From Roseibium sp. (GTDB lineage: Bacteria; Pseudomonadota; Alphaproteobacteria; Rhizobiales; Stappiaceae): a DNA stretch of 64,000 nucleotides. Shown one piece after another: positions 7,689-16,729 of this stretch. The DNA is taken from assembly GCA_017643925.1 (NCBI GenBank), contig JAEPML010000012.1:62001-126000 (forward strand), given 5' to 3'. How positions within the stretch are numbered: position 1 is the stretch's first letter; each line of letters begins with the position of its first letter. The position numbers and the translations under genes are program-made. Under the pieces are notes generated by a model, which was not told the origin of the DNA, did not search any database, and saw nothing but the letters and a program-made list of their open reading frames with translations.

Positions 7689-7862
7689 CTAGGCCTCGAG
7701 TGCGCCCCTCGCATCGCGCTCCTGCAGAAAGCCCTGCTCCCAAAGCTGATAATAATCTGCTTCGCGCGGATAGGGATTGTCCGATTGCGACTTTCCGTTT
7801 CGACAGGCTTCCATCCCGCGCTCGAAAGCGTGCGTCTGCGCCTTGGTCTGGTAGGTGGTCAT
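7689..7862 (-). CDS. Rmf/CrpP-like small protein
   Basis: A 57-residue protein when started at ATG 7862, which follows AGGGG by nine bases; a start at 7886 would add eight residues but has no good site. The core AFERGMEACRNGKSQSDNPY, followed by a WEQGFLQERDA helix, matches the ribosome-modulation-factor-like pattern: A-x2-G-x2-A/C-x2-G, a hydrophilic turn ending in NPY, then W-x2-GF. Genuine Rmf dimerises ribosomes in E. coli, but short alphaproteobacterial relatives, often on mobile elements, are uncharacterised. It lies in the leftward arm of the repressor island. Confidence 0.6.
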   Translation of the reverse strand: MTTYQTKAQTHAFERGMEACRNGKSQSDNPYPREADYYQLWEQGFLQERDARGALEA

Positions 7863-8024
7863 GTCCCCGAACCCCTGCGGTTCCATTCTCGTTTAATTCA
7901 CTGCCCGAGGCATTCAGATCTTCAGATGCACGCCACAAGCCTTGCGCGCAAGAATACGATGTTTCCACACAGCCTCTGATTGCAGAGGGTAGTGTAGTCA
8001 GGAAAATTTGTCTGACAATAGGAT

Positions 8025-8441
8025 TCACGCAGCTTTTCCCCTCAACTGTGATTTTATCAACTGGTCAAATTCGTAAGACAGGAGAACAGACAGGGTAACC
8101 GTGGGAGCGGACGGGTTGATGTCCCGCGCTTTCAGCAAGAACTGAGCGAGGTCCAGGCTGTCGAAGACCTCCAGAAAGTCCCTTCGCGCCACCCATTGCG
8201 GCTTGTTCAAAACGAGCCAGGAAACCGCCGTGATCACCGGGGCCGACCAGTTGCCCCGGTTCTTCTCCGTGTTTATGAGACCGAGAACCAACCTCAGGTG
8301 TGCCGCACCATGGTTTTTCAACAGGGCCGCGCACGTCCGGCGCGCCTTTGACTGGTGACGCCCATCGGCGCGCTTGGTGGACGCGACGAAATGAACGCCG
8401 AATTCAGCCGCGATCCGGTCCACATGACCACCTGATGCCAT
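8025..8441 (-). CDS. Hypothetical protein, small-operon member of the repressor island
   Basis: A 138-residue protein I cannot assign to a named family. It has a basic N-terminus (ASTKRADGRHQSKARR), then mainly helical, tryptophan-containing segments (HLRLVLGLINTEKNRGNWS; ITAVSWLVLNKPQWVARRDF). Similar helical segments are familiar from unannotated alphaproteobacterial phage or plasmid proteins, but that is recollection of a pattern, not a search result. Its ATG overlaps the TAA of the upstream 127-residue gene by one base (TAATG), showing translational coupling. Confidence 0.62.
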   Translation of the reverse strand: MASGGHVDRIAAEFGVHFVASTKRADGRHQSKARRTCAALLKNHGAAHLRLVLGLINTEKNRGNWSAPVITAVSWLVLNKPQWVARRDFLEVFDSLDLAQFLLKARDINPSAPTVTLSVLLSYEFDQLIKSQLRGKAA

Positions 8442-8824
8442 TATTGCCCCTCCTCTCGTGCCGTTTCCGAGGGTTTCCGACTGCCCTTTTCAGCCAGGAT
8501 TGCAAAGGCTTCTTCCGCCTTGCGGCGCGGAAGGGAGAGTTTTTGTTCACTATTTGTTCTTATCGCGTAATTTCGATGAGCACGGATTTCGCTTGCCCGG
8601 CCAGGAGAGTGGGTTTGGCCTTGCTTCGACAATTTTGGTTTTGGATCTGTTGCCCCCTTCCCTTGCATTTGCTTCATCAATCGCAGTTCAAGTGTCAAAA
8701 GCCGTGTACGCGCCTTTTCCAGCGCATAATCGTCTTCAAGCCTCGATCCCGGGCGCTCAGCCTTTCCCCTGAGATGCGCAACCCGCACCCGAGCCTCTTC
8801 TATCTCGTCCTTGAGTTCGTTCAT
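8441..8824 (-). CDS. Hypothetical coiled-coil protein
   Basis: A 127-residue highly charged protein. Residues 1-50 form a long amphipathic helix with heptad-like spacing (MNELKDEIEEARVRVAHLRG, then DDYALEKARTRLLTLELRLM), predicted to be a coiled coil. The middle is polar and basic (GATDPKPKLSKQGQTHSPGR), and a second short helix follows (PRRKAEEAFAILAEKG). No family recognised. Its ATG overlaps the TGA of the preceding 31-residue gene (ATGA), and its stop overlaps the next gene by one base. The three genes therefore form a tightly coupled leftward operon behind the S24-repressor operator. Confidence 0.65.
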   Translation of the reverse strand: MNELKDEIEEARVRVAHLRGKAERPGSRLEDDYALEKARTRLLTLELRLMKQMQGKGATDPKPKLSKQGQTHSPGRASEIRAHRNYAIRTNSEQKLSLPRRKAEEAFAILAEKGSRKPSETAREEGQ

Positions 8825-8916
8825 TCGCTTTCCCTGCCATCCTTAATCGGGCCTGCACCGCGATCATTCCTGTGATTTCGAGCCGCCCCTCTTCCTGGAG
8901 AACCAAATTCCGACAT
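8821..8916 (-). CDS. Very small ORF (31 aa), leader of leftward operon
   Basis: ATG at 8914-8916 is preceded by an excellent ribosome site, GGAGGAAACTT. The frame encodes 31 residues (MSEFGSPGRGAARNHRNDRG and a short acidic end) and stops at TGA 8821-8823, overlapping the start of the next gene. The peptide is glycine- and arginine-rich with no family match. It could be a genuine small protein or a translational leader that couples ribosomes into the coiled-coil gene. A competing 43-residue frame (8864-8995) containing Glu-Ala repeats overlaps it but has a poor ribosome site. Confidence 0.5.
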   Translation of the reverse strand: MSEFGSPGRGAARNHRNDRGAGPIKDGRESE

Positions 8917-8947
8917 AAGTTTCCTCCGGCAGCCGGGCTTCCCCAGC

Positions 8948-8992
8948 CTCTGCCTCTGCTTCTGCTTCTGCTTCTGCTTCTGCTTCTGCTTC
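8948..8992. repeat. Tandem hexanucleotide repeat (CTCTGC/TTCTGC)
   Basis: Seven tandem 6-bp units (two CTCTGC then five TTCTGC) plus a half unit. On the transcribed minus strand this is GCAGAA repeated. It lies between the S24-repressor operator and the 31-residue ORF, in the presumed 5' leader of the leftward operon. Unit-number changes would not shift a reading frame, since the unit length is a multiple of three. Confidence 0.85.
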
Positions 8993-9064
8993 CATCTGCT
9001 GTCTGGTCGATAGGATCCCGCTGCCTTTGCAAATTGGCAGCCGGCAAATCCTTACTCACACTAT

Positions 9065-9081
9065 GTACGCATGATGCGTAC
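9065..9081. promoter_or_regulatory. Operator of the S24-type repressor (perfect 17-bp palindrome)
   Basis: GTACGCATGATGCGTAC is a perfect inverted repeat with a single central base. It lies in the gap between the leftward small-protein operon and the repressor gene. A near copy lies just downstream of the repressor gene (9952-9968). The sequence is the natural target for the repressor encoded between the two. Confidence 0.8.
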
Positions 9082-9100
9082 GTATGTCAAGCTGGATCTA

Positions 9101-9124
9101 TACGCATTTTTCTGCTAATGCGTA
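9101..9124. promoter_or_regulatory. Spread half-sites of the repressor operator
   Basis: TACGCAT (9101-9107) and ATGCGTA (9118-9124) are the same half-sites as in the 9065-9081 palindrome, but separated by 10 bp instead of one. They lie between that palindrome and the chosen repressor start, so they may be a second, weaker contact region for autoregulation. Confidence 0.5.
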
Positions 9125-9155
9125 CACAGATGAACACAAAAGGGCCGATGACAAG

Positions 9156-9881
9156 ATGTCCGAAGTCGAACTGACGCTGCACGGGAAGTTGCAGCACCTG
9201 AAAGAGCGCTCAGGCCTGTCTCTAAGGGCAATCGCCCGTGAAATGGGCTATTCCCAGGCATCTTCCATTCAGCGCTATTTTTCCGCCGACTATGCCGAAC
9301 CCGTGCTGCCGGCAAACTTCATCAGCAAACTCCTCGCAGTGCTGCCCGGCAAGGGCACGCCGCCGATCACCCGGGAAGACGTTTTGGCGCTTGCCGATGG
9401 CACGGTTGCCGAGATCCAGCGCAAGGCTCCAAGCCTGCCGGGAACTGGCGTTCCGATTGTCGGCGAGGTTGCAGCGGGCCTGTGGATGGAAGCAGCCTTG
9501 TTTGAGACAGAAAAAGCAGAGGAATCAACAATTTCCTATGATGTTCGCTTCCCCACCCAATCTCAATATGTCGTCCGTGTCCGCGGCGAGTCGCTTAACA
9601 AGATCGCTGCAAATGGCGATCTTCTTTTGTGCGTGGATTACCTGTCCGCCGGCATAGAGCCCAAGGAGAACGACCTCGTTCTTGTCGAGCGATCGCGAGA
9701 CGACGGCATGACAATCGAACGCACAGCCAAGCGGGTCATCCGGATGAACGGGCAATCCGAACTGATGCCGGAATCCACCGACCCGAGATTTCAGGACACG
9801 ATCGTCTTCCGGGAAGGCGACTTCGACCACACCGAAGTCACGATCAAGGCCAGAATCGTGATGGTGTTCAAGCCACTTTGA
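9156..9881 (+). CDS. XRE-type helix-turn-helix / S24 peptidase repressor (LexA/cI-like)
   Basis: A 241-residue repressor. Residues 8-62 form an XRE-like DNA-binding domain (LKERSGLSLRAIAREMGYSQ). The C-terminal half is a LexA/cI-type S24 self-cleaving domain. The Ala-Gly cleavage site is at 107-108 (EVAAGLW), the nucleophilic serine at 146 (RGESLNKIAANGD) and the general-base lysine at 192 (ERTAKRV). All catalytic elements are present, so RecA-stimulated autocleavage and SOS induction are expected from the family. The ATG at 9156 is chosen because an in-frame ATG at 9084 would start immediately after the operator with no ribosome site. Operators on both sides suggest control of itself, the leftward operon and the gene at 9998. 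Confidence 0.86.
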   Translation: MSEVELTLHGKLQHLKERSGLSLRAIAREMGYSQASSIQRYFSADYAEPVLPANFISKLLAVLPGKGTPPITREDVLALADGTVAEIQRKAPSLPGTGVPIVGEVAAGLWMEAALFETEKAEESTISYDVRFPTQSQYVVRVRGESLNKIAANGDLLLCVDYLSAGIEPKENDLVLVERSRDDGMTIERTAKRVIRMNGQSELMPESTDPRFQDTIVFREGDFDHTEVTIKARIVMVFKPL

Positions 9882-9951
9882 GCAACGCTGCAGCGAAAAG
9901 CCCGCTCACCCATATGCACCACGCGTAAAAACCCGCCCCTCCACTTGAAAT

Positions 9952-9968
9952 GTACGCAACATGCGTAT
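9952..9968. promoter_or_regulatory. Second S24-repressor operator, upstream of 9998 gene
   Basis: GTACGCAACATGCGTAT matches the 9065-9081 operator at 14 of 17 positions and keeps the one-base-centred inverted arrangement (TACGCA...TGCGTA). It lies 30 bp before the start of the acidic-protein gene, within its probable promoter. Confidence 0.75.
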
Positions 9969-9997
9969 ATATCTAATGGATGGTTTTGGAGGTGTGA

Positions 9998-10315
9998 ATG
10001 CGTTTGAACTTGGATGTCTCGCTCTTCTCGGTCGTTTGCGAACTGGGCAATTGCCTCTATGTCCCCGAAACGGATCTGGATGACATGCAGCTTGATCAGA
10101 TCATTGACGACATCGGCAAGGGTCAACTGGAAAATGTACGCGCCGTTCTGGAATTCAACCCGGCGGAAGGCTGGTGCAACGACATCACGGCAGATGTTTT
10201 GGCAGCAGTTCCAGGAGAAGATGACGAACTTCACGACGACGATGATCTTGCGGACTATGCGAGCGAACGGATAGACGGAAGAAGGGCAGGCGTTAAGGTG
10301 CGCGTGGCTGCCTGA
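9998..10315 (+). CDS. Hypothetical acidic protein under S24-repressor control
   Basis: A 105-residue protein, strongly acidic in its second half (PGEDDELHDDDDLADYASER) and with a small basic tail. The ATG follows a perfect GGAGG at five-base spacing. No family recognised. The first 60 residues mix beta-like and helical stretches (LNLDVSLFSVVCELGNCLYV; DIGKGQLENVRAVLEFNPAE). An operator-like 17-bp site lies just upstream, so it is probably derepressed together with the leftward operon when the S24 repressor is cleaved. Small acidic proteins of phage origin can be DNA mimics or inhibitors; that role is speculative here. Confidence 0.62.
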   Translation: MRLNLDVSLFSVVCELGNCLYVPETDLDDMQLDQIIDDIGKGQLENVRAVLEFNPAEGWCNDITADVLAAVPGEDDELHDDDDLADYASERIDGRRAGVKVRVAA

Positions 10316-10376
10316 AACGCCCGGCACCAGCACCATGGCTGCCTTTCAACAAGACCAGGTCCATCAGGAAACATTC

Positions 10377-11099
10377 ATGAAAATTCGCGTCATCGACTTT
10401 GAAACCACGGGAACACCGGAAGACGCGGTCAAGGCGATTTGCGAAGTGGGATACACCGATGTCTTTCCCGGTACTGACGCTGAACCCTCGATGTTTGACC
10501 AGCCCGGCAACAACCTGTCCGGCCCGACCAGTTTCCTGGTCAATCCGGGTCATCCGATCCCGCCTGTGACCCGCGCCATCCACCATATCTCGGACGCTGA
10601 TGTCTCAGATGCGATACCACCTTCAGAAGCACTGAGAGTGCTGATGCAGGACATGCAGCCCGGTGACATGTTTGCAGCCCACAACGCCGAGTTCGAACAG
10701 ACCTTCTTCAGTGGCGGCAATCATCCCTGGATTTGCACCTTCAAATGTGCGCAGCACCTTTATCCGGAAGCGCCGAGACATGCCAATCAGGTACTGCGCT
10801 ACTGGCTGGGTCTGGATGATCAAGCCGGCTTTGAGGTGTCAAAGGCAATGCCGCCCCATCGGGCCGGGCCGGACACGTATGTCACGGCGTATCTACTTCT
10901 TGAACTTCTCAAGAAGGCTTCTCCAGAGGAACTCCTTCGCCTGACGACAGCCCCTGTTCTTTTGAAAACCGTCACCTTCGGCAAGTATCGCGGCCGGCAA
11001 TGGAAGGACTTGCCGCATGACTATCTCAACTGGATCGTCAACATGTCCGACCTTGGTGAGGACGAAAAACACACCGCACGGCACTATCTTGGCGCGTGA
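10377..11099 (+). CDS. ExoX-like 3'-5' exonuclease (DEDDh) with C-terminal DUF3820-type domain
   Basis: A 240-residue protein started at ATG 10377 (AGGAA seven bases upstream). The DEDDh exonuclease fold is visible. Motif I is D7-x-E9 (IDFETTG). Motif II is at 101-107 (AHNAEFE), where the usual Asp is Glu107. Motif III is H161-x4-D166 (HRAGPD). Residues 196-240 (KTVTFGKYRGRQWKDLPHDY and on) form the small FGKYRG-containing domain found at the end of E. coli exonuclease X and in DUF3820 proteins. The enzyme should degrade DNA ends 3'-5' in repair or recombination. It follows the acidic-protein gene by about 60 bp and may share its repressor-controlled promoter. Confidence 0.83.
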   Translation: MKIRVIDFETTGTPEDAVKAICEVGYTDVFPGTDAEPSMFDQPGNNLSGPTSFLVNPGHPIPPVTRAIHHISDADVSDAIPPSEALRVLMQDMQPGDMFAAHNAEFEQTFFSGGNHPWICTFKCAQHLYPEAPRHANQVLRYWLGLDDQAGFEVSKAMPPHRAGPDTYVTAYLLLELLKKASPEELLRLTTAPVLLKTVTFGKYRGRQWKDLPHDYLNWIVNMSDLGEDEKHTARHYLGA

Positions 11100-11113
11100 C
11101 CGGGAACTGGTCC

Positions 11114-12031
11114 CTATTTCCTGCCAATCTGTTCCATCGAGATTTCGCGATTGAAGTACCGCTCCGCATTCTTGTAGGCGATCTTTTCAGCCACGCTGCG
11201 CGGCAGCCGGGATAGCCAGAGCCGGTTGCTCGCCATGATTTCCGCGTAGTCGTCCCACTGACCGTTGACCCATGTATCGCTGCCGACCATCAAACGATCC
11301 TGGAAGTCAAAAATGATCTCGACCCATTCCGGATCGAGCGTGTCCCCCTGCCCGAGAATGACCCATTCCCTGAGCGAGGTATCCGCCAACAAGTCGGGAA
11401 ATTCCGCCATCAGCGCATAGACCTCGCTGGCCGGATCCCCCAAGCCCGCATGGGCCCAGATGATTTTGACGTCCGGGTCGAGACTGTAAAGCCATCGGAT
11501 CGGTTCGGGGCCTGAATGAACATGCAGGTAGATATCCCGTGCCTTCGCCATCTCGATGATCTTGCGAAACAGGGGCTCCTCCGTTGTGTCCAGAACGCGG
11601 ATATGGAACTCGCCGATCCCTTCATGGGGATAGGATTCGAGCCTCCCGGCCAGATAGTCGGTCATTCCGGCCGACTTGGTCCAGTTCGAGGAGCCGGCAG
11701 CCCCGTGGTAAGGGCGCAGCTCCGGGACAATCCGGCTGGGAGCATGTTCCCAAAGCATGATGGTACCTTCATCCGGAGTGGACGATACCAGCGCCATGGC
11801 AACGCCGCTTTCGTCCATGAGCTCGATCACGCTGCCGACAGGGTATCTGTCCCAGGCGGGTTCCTTGTAATGCATGTGTGCATCGAACAGCGGTACATCC
11901 TTGATGGCGTCACCAATGGGTGTCTGGTCATCATCAGCCTTCGCAATCCCGGCAGAAATCAAGACAAGCGCCGCGCCCGCCAGCATTCGGCATGTCTTCC
12001 CGCGAACGCGATTTTTCAGTGACCAGCTCAT
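11114..12031 (-). CDS. Exported amidohydrolase-family (TIM-barrel) hydrolase
   Basis: A 305-residue protein. The ATG at 12031 is directly preceded by GGGAGAGGAA; a longer in-frame extension upstream overlaps the divergent gene and is rejected. Residues 1-32 are a signal peptide (basic SLKNRVRGKTCR, hydrophobic LAGAALVLISAG, cleavage after AKA). The mature part starts with the metal-binding motif D-x-H-x-H (PLFDAHMHY) of Amidohydro_2 proteins. It later shows HVHSGPEPIRW, IIWAHAGLGDP and LMVGSDTW, the expected histidine and aspartate positions of the barrel. Periplasmic location is inferred. Substrate unknown. Divergent from the aminotransferase gene at 12092 across 60 bp. Confidence 0.85.
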   Translation of the reverse strand: MSWSLKNRVRGKTCRMLAGAALVLISAGIAKADDDQTPIGDAIKDVPLFDAHMHYKEPAWDRYPVGSVIELMDESGVAMALVSSTPDEGTIMLWEHAPSRIVPELRPYHGAAGSSNWTKSAGMTDYLAGRLESYPHEGIGEFHIRVLDTTEEPLFRKIIEMAKARDIYLHVHSGPEPIRWLYSLDPDVKIIWAHAGLGDPASEVYALMAEFPDLLADTSLREWVILGQGDTLDPEWVEIIFDFQDRLMVGSDTWVNGQWDDYAEIMASNRLWLSRLPRSVAEKIAYKNAERYFNREISMEQIGRK

Positions 12032-12091
12032 TTCCTCTCCCCCGTCCCGATGTGATAACACGCGCAGACCACTCTCCATAGGACAACACGC

Positions 12092-13150
12092 ATGAGCCGC
12101 TTCTGGAGCCCGATTGTCGAACGTCTGGTACCTTATACGCCTGGTGAACAGCCAAAGGATCAGGAGTTCATCAAGCTCAACACCAATGAAAATCCCTATG
12201 GCCCCTCGCCGAAGGCCCTCGAAGCCATCGCGGCCGCGACGGACGAAACGCTGCGGCTCTATCCGGACCCGTCGGCATTCGACCTGCGACAAGCGCTCGC
12301 AAGTGCCCACGATCTGACACCGCAACACGTTTTTGCCGGCAACGGGTCTGACGACGTGCTGGCACACGCATTCAATGCCTTTTTTACCGGCAAGCAGCCC
12401 ATCCTCTTTGCCGACGTCACCTACAGCTTTTATCGGACCTATTGTCAGCTCTACGGCCTCCGCCATGAACGGGTCCCGCTGAACGACACCTTTCAGTACC
12501 GGGTCTCCGACTATCAGCGCCCGTGTGGCGGCATCGTCATTGCCAATCCAAACGCTCCGACCGGAATTGACCTGGGATTGGCGAAAATCGAGCGGATCAT
12601 CCAGCAGAACCCGGATGTCGTGGTGATTGTCGACGAAGCTTATGTGGATTTCGGCGCCATAAGTGCAGCAAGGCTCGTCCACCGGTATGAAAACCTCGTG
12701 GTGGTGCAGACATTTTCAAAATCCCGGAGCCTGGCCGGTTTGCGGGTCGGTTTTGCCATCGCTCAACCGCACCTGATCGAGGGCCTTCAGCGGGTCAAGG
12801 ACAGTTTCAACTCCTACCCACTCGGGCGCCTCTCCCTGGAGGGGGCACTTGCCGCGTGGTCCGATCACCGCTGGTTCGAGCAAACCCGGCGAAAGGTCAT
12901 CGCCGATCGGGAAGCGACGGCGGAGCGCCTCGTGGCACAGGGGTTTCACGTCCTTCCGTCCTCGGCGAACTTCTTGTTCGTCTCCCACGAAAGGATCAAC
13001 GCTGAAGACCTGCAGGACAAGCTGCGTGCACACGGCATTCTGACCCGGCACTTCAAGCAGCCGCGGATCGAAAACTGGCTCCGGATTTCCATTGGAACCA
13101 GCGAGGCGTGCAACAAGCTCACGGACGCGACAAAAGCAATCGTCGGCTGA
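12092..13150 (+). CDS. HisC-like pyridoxal-phosphate aminotransferase
   Basis: A 352-residue class I/II aminotransferase closest in pattern to histidinol-phosphate aminotransferase. Visible motifs are the N-terminal LNTNENPYGPSPKA, the cofactor-phosphate loop GNGSDDVL (83-90), NPNAPTGIDL (152-161), DEAYVDF (181-187) and the lysine for PLP in TFSKSRSLAGLRVG (K210). An arginine near the C-terminus (ENWLRISIG) should bind the substrate carboxylate or phosphate. No other histidine-biosynthesis gene is near, so it may be a second copy acting on another substrate. Its neighbours (phosphonate-type operon, amidohydrolase) do not settle this. Confidence 0.85.
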   Translation: MSRFWSPIVERLVPYTPGEQPKDQEFIKLNTNENPYGPSPKALEAIAAATDETLRLYPDPSAFDLRQALASAHDLTPQHVFAGNGSDDVLAHAFNAFFTGKQPILFADVTYSFYRTYCQLYGLRHERVPLNDTFQYRVSDYQRPCGGIVIANPNAPTGIDLGLAKIERIIQQNPDVVVIVDEAYVDFGAISAARLVHRYENLVVVQTFSKSRSLAGLRVGFAIAQPHLIEGLQRVKDSFNSYPLGRLSLEGALAAWSDHRWFEQTRRKVIADREATAERLVAQGFHVLPSSANFLFVSHERINAEDLQDKLRAHGILTRHFKQPRIENWLRISIGTSEACNKLTDATKAIVG

Positions 13151-13173
13151 TCATGGAACGACACCGGGAAAGG

Positions 13174-13998
13174 TCAGGGACTGCGCCGCGTCATTGATGG
13201 TGGCGGCTCGACACCGAGCAGGTCCAGGATCGTCGGCGCGATGATCCACTGATCCAGCACCTCGTCCGGCTTGGCCCTGAATGTGTCACTGAAGACAATG
13301 AAGGGAACATCTCTGAGACACGGCTCATCGCCGGCATGGTGACCGTCGGCATTCATGCCGTGATCGGCCGTGACCAGAACATCGTAACCCAGGCTTTTCA
13401 GCCGCGGGATGAGACGTGACAGTGCGTTGTCCACTTTCCAGGCCTGGATCCTGTATTCCGGACTGTCGGCGCTATAGCCATGCCCGAGCGTGTCGCAGCT
13501 GGAACTGTGAAGAAGAAGGTAGTCGGGCGAAGCGCTTTTTGCGATTTGCCAGGCCTGCGCGCAAAGATCCACTTCTGATAGCAGAGCCGGATTGGCCTTG
13601 TTGTATCCCTCCAAGGAATAGTAGCGCGCGATCGGGATCGGGGCCTCCGGGTCATTGATCTCGACATGCTCGAACGGATCGAACGAGCTCCCGCCATAGA
13701 GCGTATGAAAATAGCTATGGGCAACAACCGCCGTGCTGCGTCCAGCTCCCTTCAACACCGAAAAGACATTCGGATGGGGTGACGGGCGAATGGCTTCGTT
13801 GCTGAGCAGCCCGTGATCCACCGGCGCAAGACCTGAGTGAATGGTCTCGTAGAGAGGCGCGGATATCGTGGGCAAGCAGGCCCGCATGACCCAGGCACGC
13901 GCACTGCCGGCTTCAACGCTGGCCGCGAGAAATCCGCATTCGGTGCGTGCCGTGTCGTTGCGCAACCCGTCAATCAGGACAAGGCAGATTTTCCGCAT
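13174..13998 (-). CDS. Alkaline-phosphatase-superfamily hydrolase (nucleotide pyrophosphatase/phosphonoacetate-hydrolase type)
   Basis: A 274-residue two-zinc hydrolase with all key positions visible: D10 (VLIDGLRND), nucleophile T44 (CLPTISAPLYE), D169 and H173 (SCDTLGHGYS), D212-H213 (TADHGMNADG) and H220. It begins three bases after the stop of the TmpB/PhnZ-like gene and is the third gene of the phosphonate-oxidation operon. A phosphodiesterase, phosphomonoesterase or phosphonate hydrolase role is equally allowed by the fold. In this context it may process a substrate or supply phosphonate from an ester. No signal peptide is seen, so it is probably cytoplasmic. Confidence 0.83.
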   Translation of the reverse strand: MRKICLVLIDGLRNDTARTECGFLAASVEAGSARAWVMRACLPTISAPLYETIHSGLAPVDHGLLSNEAIRPSPHPNVFSVLKGAGRSTAVVAHSYFHTLYGGSSFDPFEHVEINDPEAPIPIARYYSLEGYNKANPALLSEVDLCAQAWQIAKSASPDYLLLHSSSCDTLGHGYSADSPEYRIQAWKVDNALSRLIPRLKSLGYDVLVTADHGMNADGHHAGDEPCLRDVPFIVFSDTFRAKPDEVLDQWIIAPTILDLLGVEPPPSMTRRSP

Positions 13999-14001
13999 GG
14001 T

Positions 14002-15749
<1,748 letters not shown>

Positions 15750-15831
15750 TCATCCCATTTTTGCCCTCAGAATGATGACACCTTCCCGGATTCAATGCAT
15801 AAACACAAATTAGGAATAAGCTATCTAAGAC

Positions 15832-16698
15832 ATGGTTTTTCTAATGGATGAAAGCACTCCAAAACTGCCGCCGCTTGAGTGGATCAGGGCCTTCGAAGCG
15901 GCTGCAAGGTGTGGCAGCTTCACCGCTGCCGGGGTAGACACGGGCCTGACCCAGTCCGCCATCAGCCAGCGCATCAGCCAGCTGGAGGCACATCTTGGCG
16001 CGGCCCTGTTTGAACGTCGTGCACGATCGATCGAACTGACGGTGGAGGGGGAAGCCTGGCTTCCGCATGTGCGCATGGCCCTCAACAGTCTCAGGGAAAG
16101 CTCCGATGCCATCTTCGGTACCAGCAAGGGCCGTCTCACGTTGTCGGCAAGCCAGTCGATCATAGAGCTCTGGATGTTGCCGCGCCTGGACAGGCTTCAG
16201 GCGTTGACCAGATCCCAGATCTCCATTCAGACGATGGTTCTTGGCGCACACAGCGCACCGCAGGACGACGTGATCCGCGTGAGATACGGCACCGGTGACT
16301 GGTCGCACAGTTACCGGATGAAACTCTATGATGAAGAAGTCGCACCGGTCGCGGCGCCTTCACTGGCCCGTTCCTCCGGGACCTGGAGTGAATGGCCCCG
16401 GATAACCTGCGCCGGCCCCAGGCCAGGCTGGCATGACTGGTCGGCACGCTTCGGCACGCCGACAACACCTGTTCCGTGGCTGCGCTTCGATACCTTCGTG
16501 TCCGCCCTCCGGGCGGCAGAGGCCGGTATGGGCGTTTTCCTGACATCGCTTCCGCTCTGCACAAAAGAACTCGCAGACGGAACCCTGGTCCGGCTCAGCG
16601 ACCAAACCCTGCAACATCACGAAAGCTACTGGCTTCTCGCAGGCCACGAAGCCCTGACCAGGCCCCAATGGCAAGCCCTGGTGACTGCAATGGCCTGA
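15832..16698 (+). CDS. LysR-family transcriptional regulator (GcvA-like)
   Basis: A 288-residue LysR-type regulator. The winged HTH covers residues 14-72 (WIRAFEAAARCGSFTAAGVD; TQSAISQRISQLEAHLGAALFER with the conserved ALFERR end). A periplasmic-binding-like effector domain follows from about residue 100. It is divergent from the tmpA-tmpB-hydrolase operon across an 85-bp gap, the usual arrangement for a LysR activator of that operon; the phosphonate would be the logical inducer. An ATG at 15844 is an alternative start; neither has a strong ribosome site. Confidence 0.88.
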   Translation: MVFLMDESTPKLPPLEWIRAFEAAARCGSFTAAGVDTGLTQSAISQRISQLEAHLGAALFERRARSIELTVEGEAWLPHVRMALNSLRESSDAIFGTSKGRLTLSASQSIIELWMLPRLDRLQALTRSQISIQTMVLGAHSAPQDDVIRVRYGTGDWSHSYRMKLYDEEVAPVAAPSLARSSGTWSEWPRITCAGPRPGWHDWSARFGTPTTPVPWLRFDTFVSALRAAEAGMGVFLTSLPLCTKELADGTLVRLSDQTLQHHESYWLLAGHEALTRPQWQALVTAMA

Positions 16699-16729
16699 AG
16701 GCTGGCATCCCGGTAGACCGCCCGACCTG

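Noticed and set aside
8948..8992. Hexanucleotide repeat as a CRISPR or phase-variation tract
   Set aside because: Units are 6 bp with no spacers, so it is not CRISPR; unit changes keep the frame, so classic on/off phase variation is unlikely.
8757..9059. 100-codon Ser-Arg-rich frame through the hexanucleotide repeat
   Set aside because: The Ser-Arg run is just one of three translations of the GCAGAA repeat; the start region has no ribosome site and the frame overlaps the well-coupled coiled-coil gene.
9084..9155. ATG at 9084 as start of the S24 repressor
   Set aside because: It lies three bases after the operator with no ribosome site; the HTH domain begins only after the ATG at 9156.
7217..11099. 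Complete prophage
   Set aside because: No integrase, terminase, portal, capsid or lysis gene is present, and no attachment-site repeats were recognised.
12032..12682. Long N-terminal extension of the amidohydrolase
   Set aside because: It would overlap most of the divergent HisC-like gene; the signal peptide and ribosome site at 12031 define the real start.
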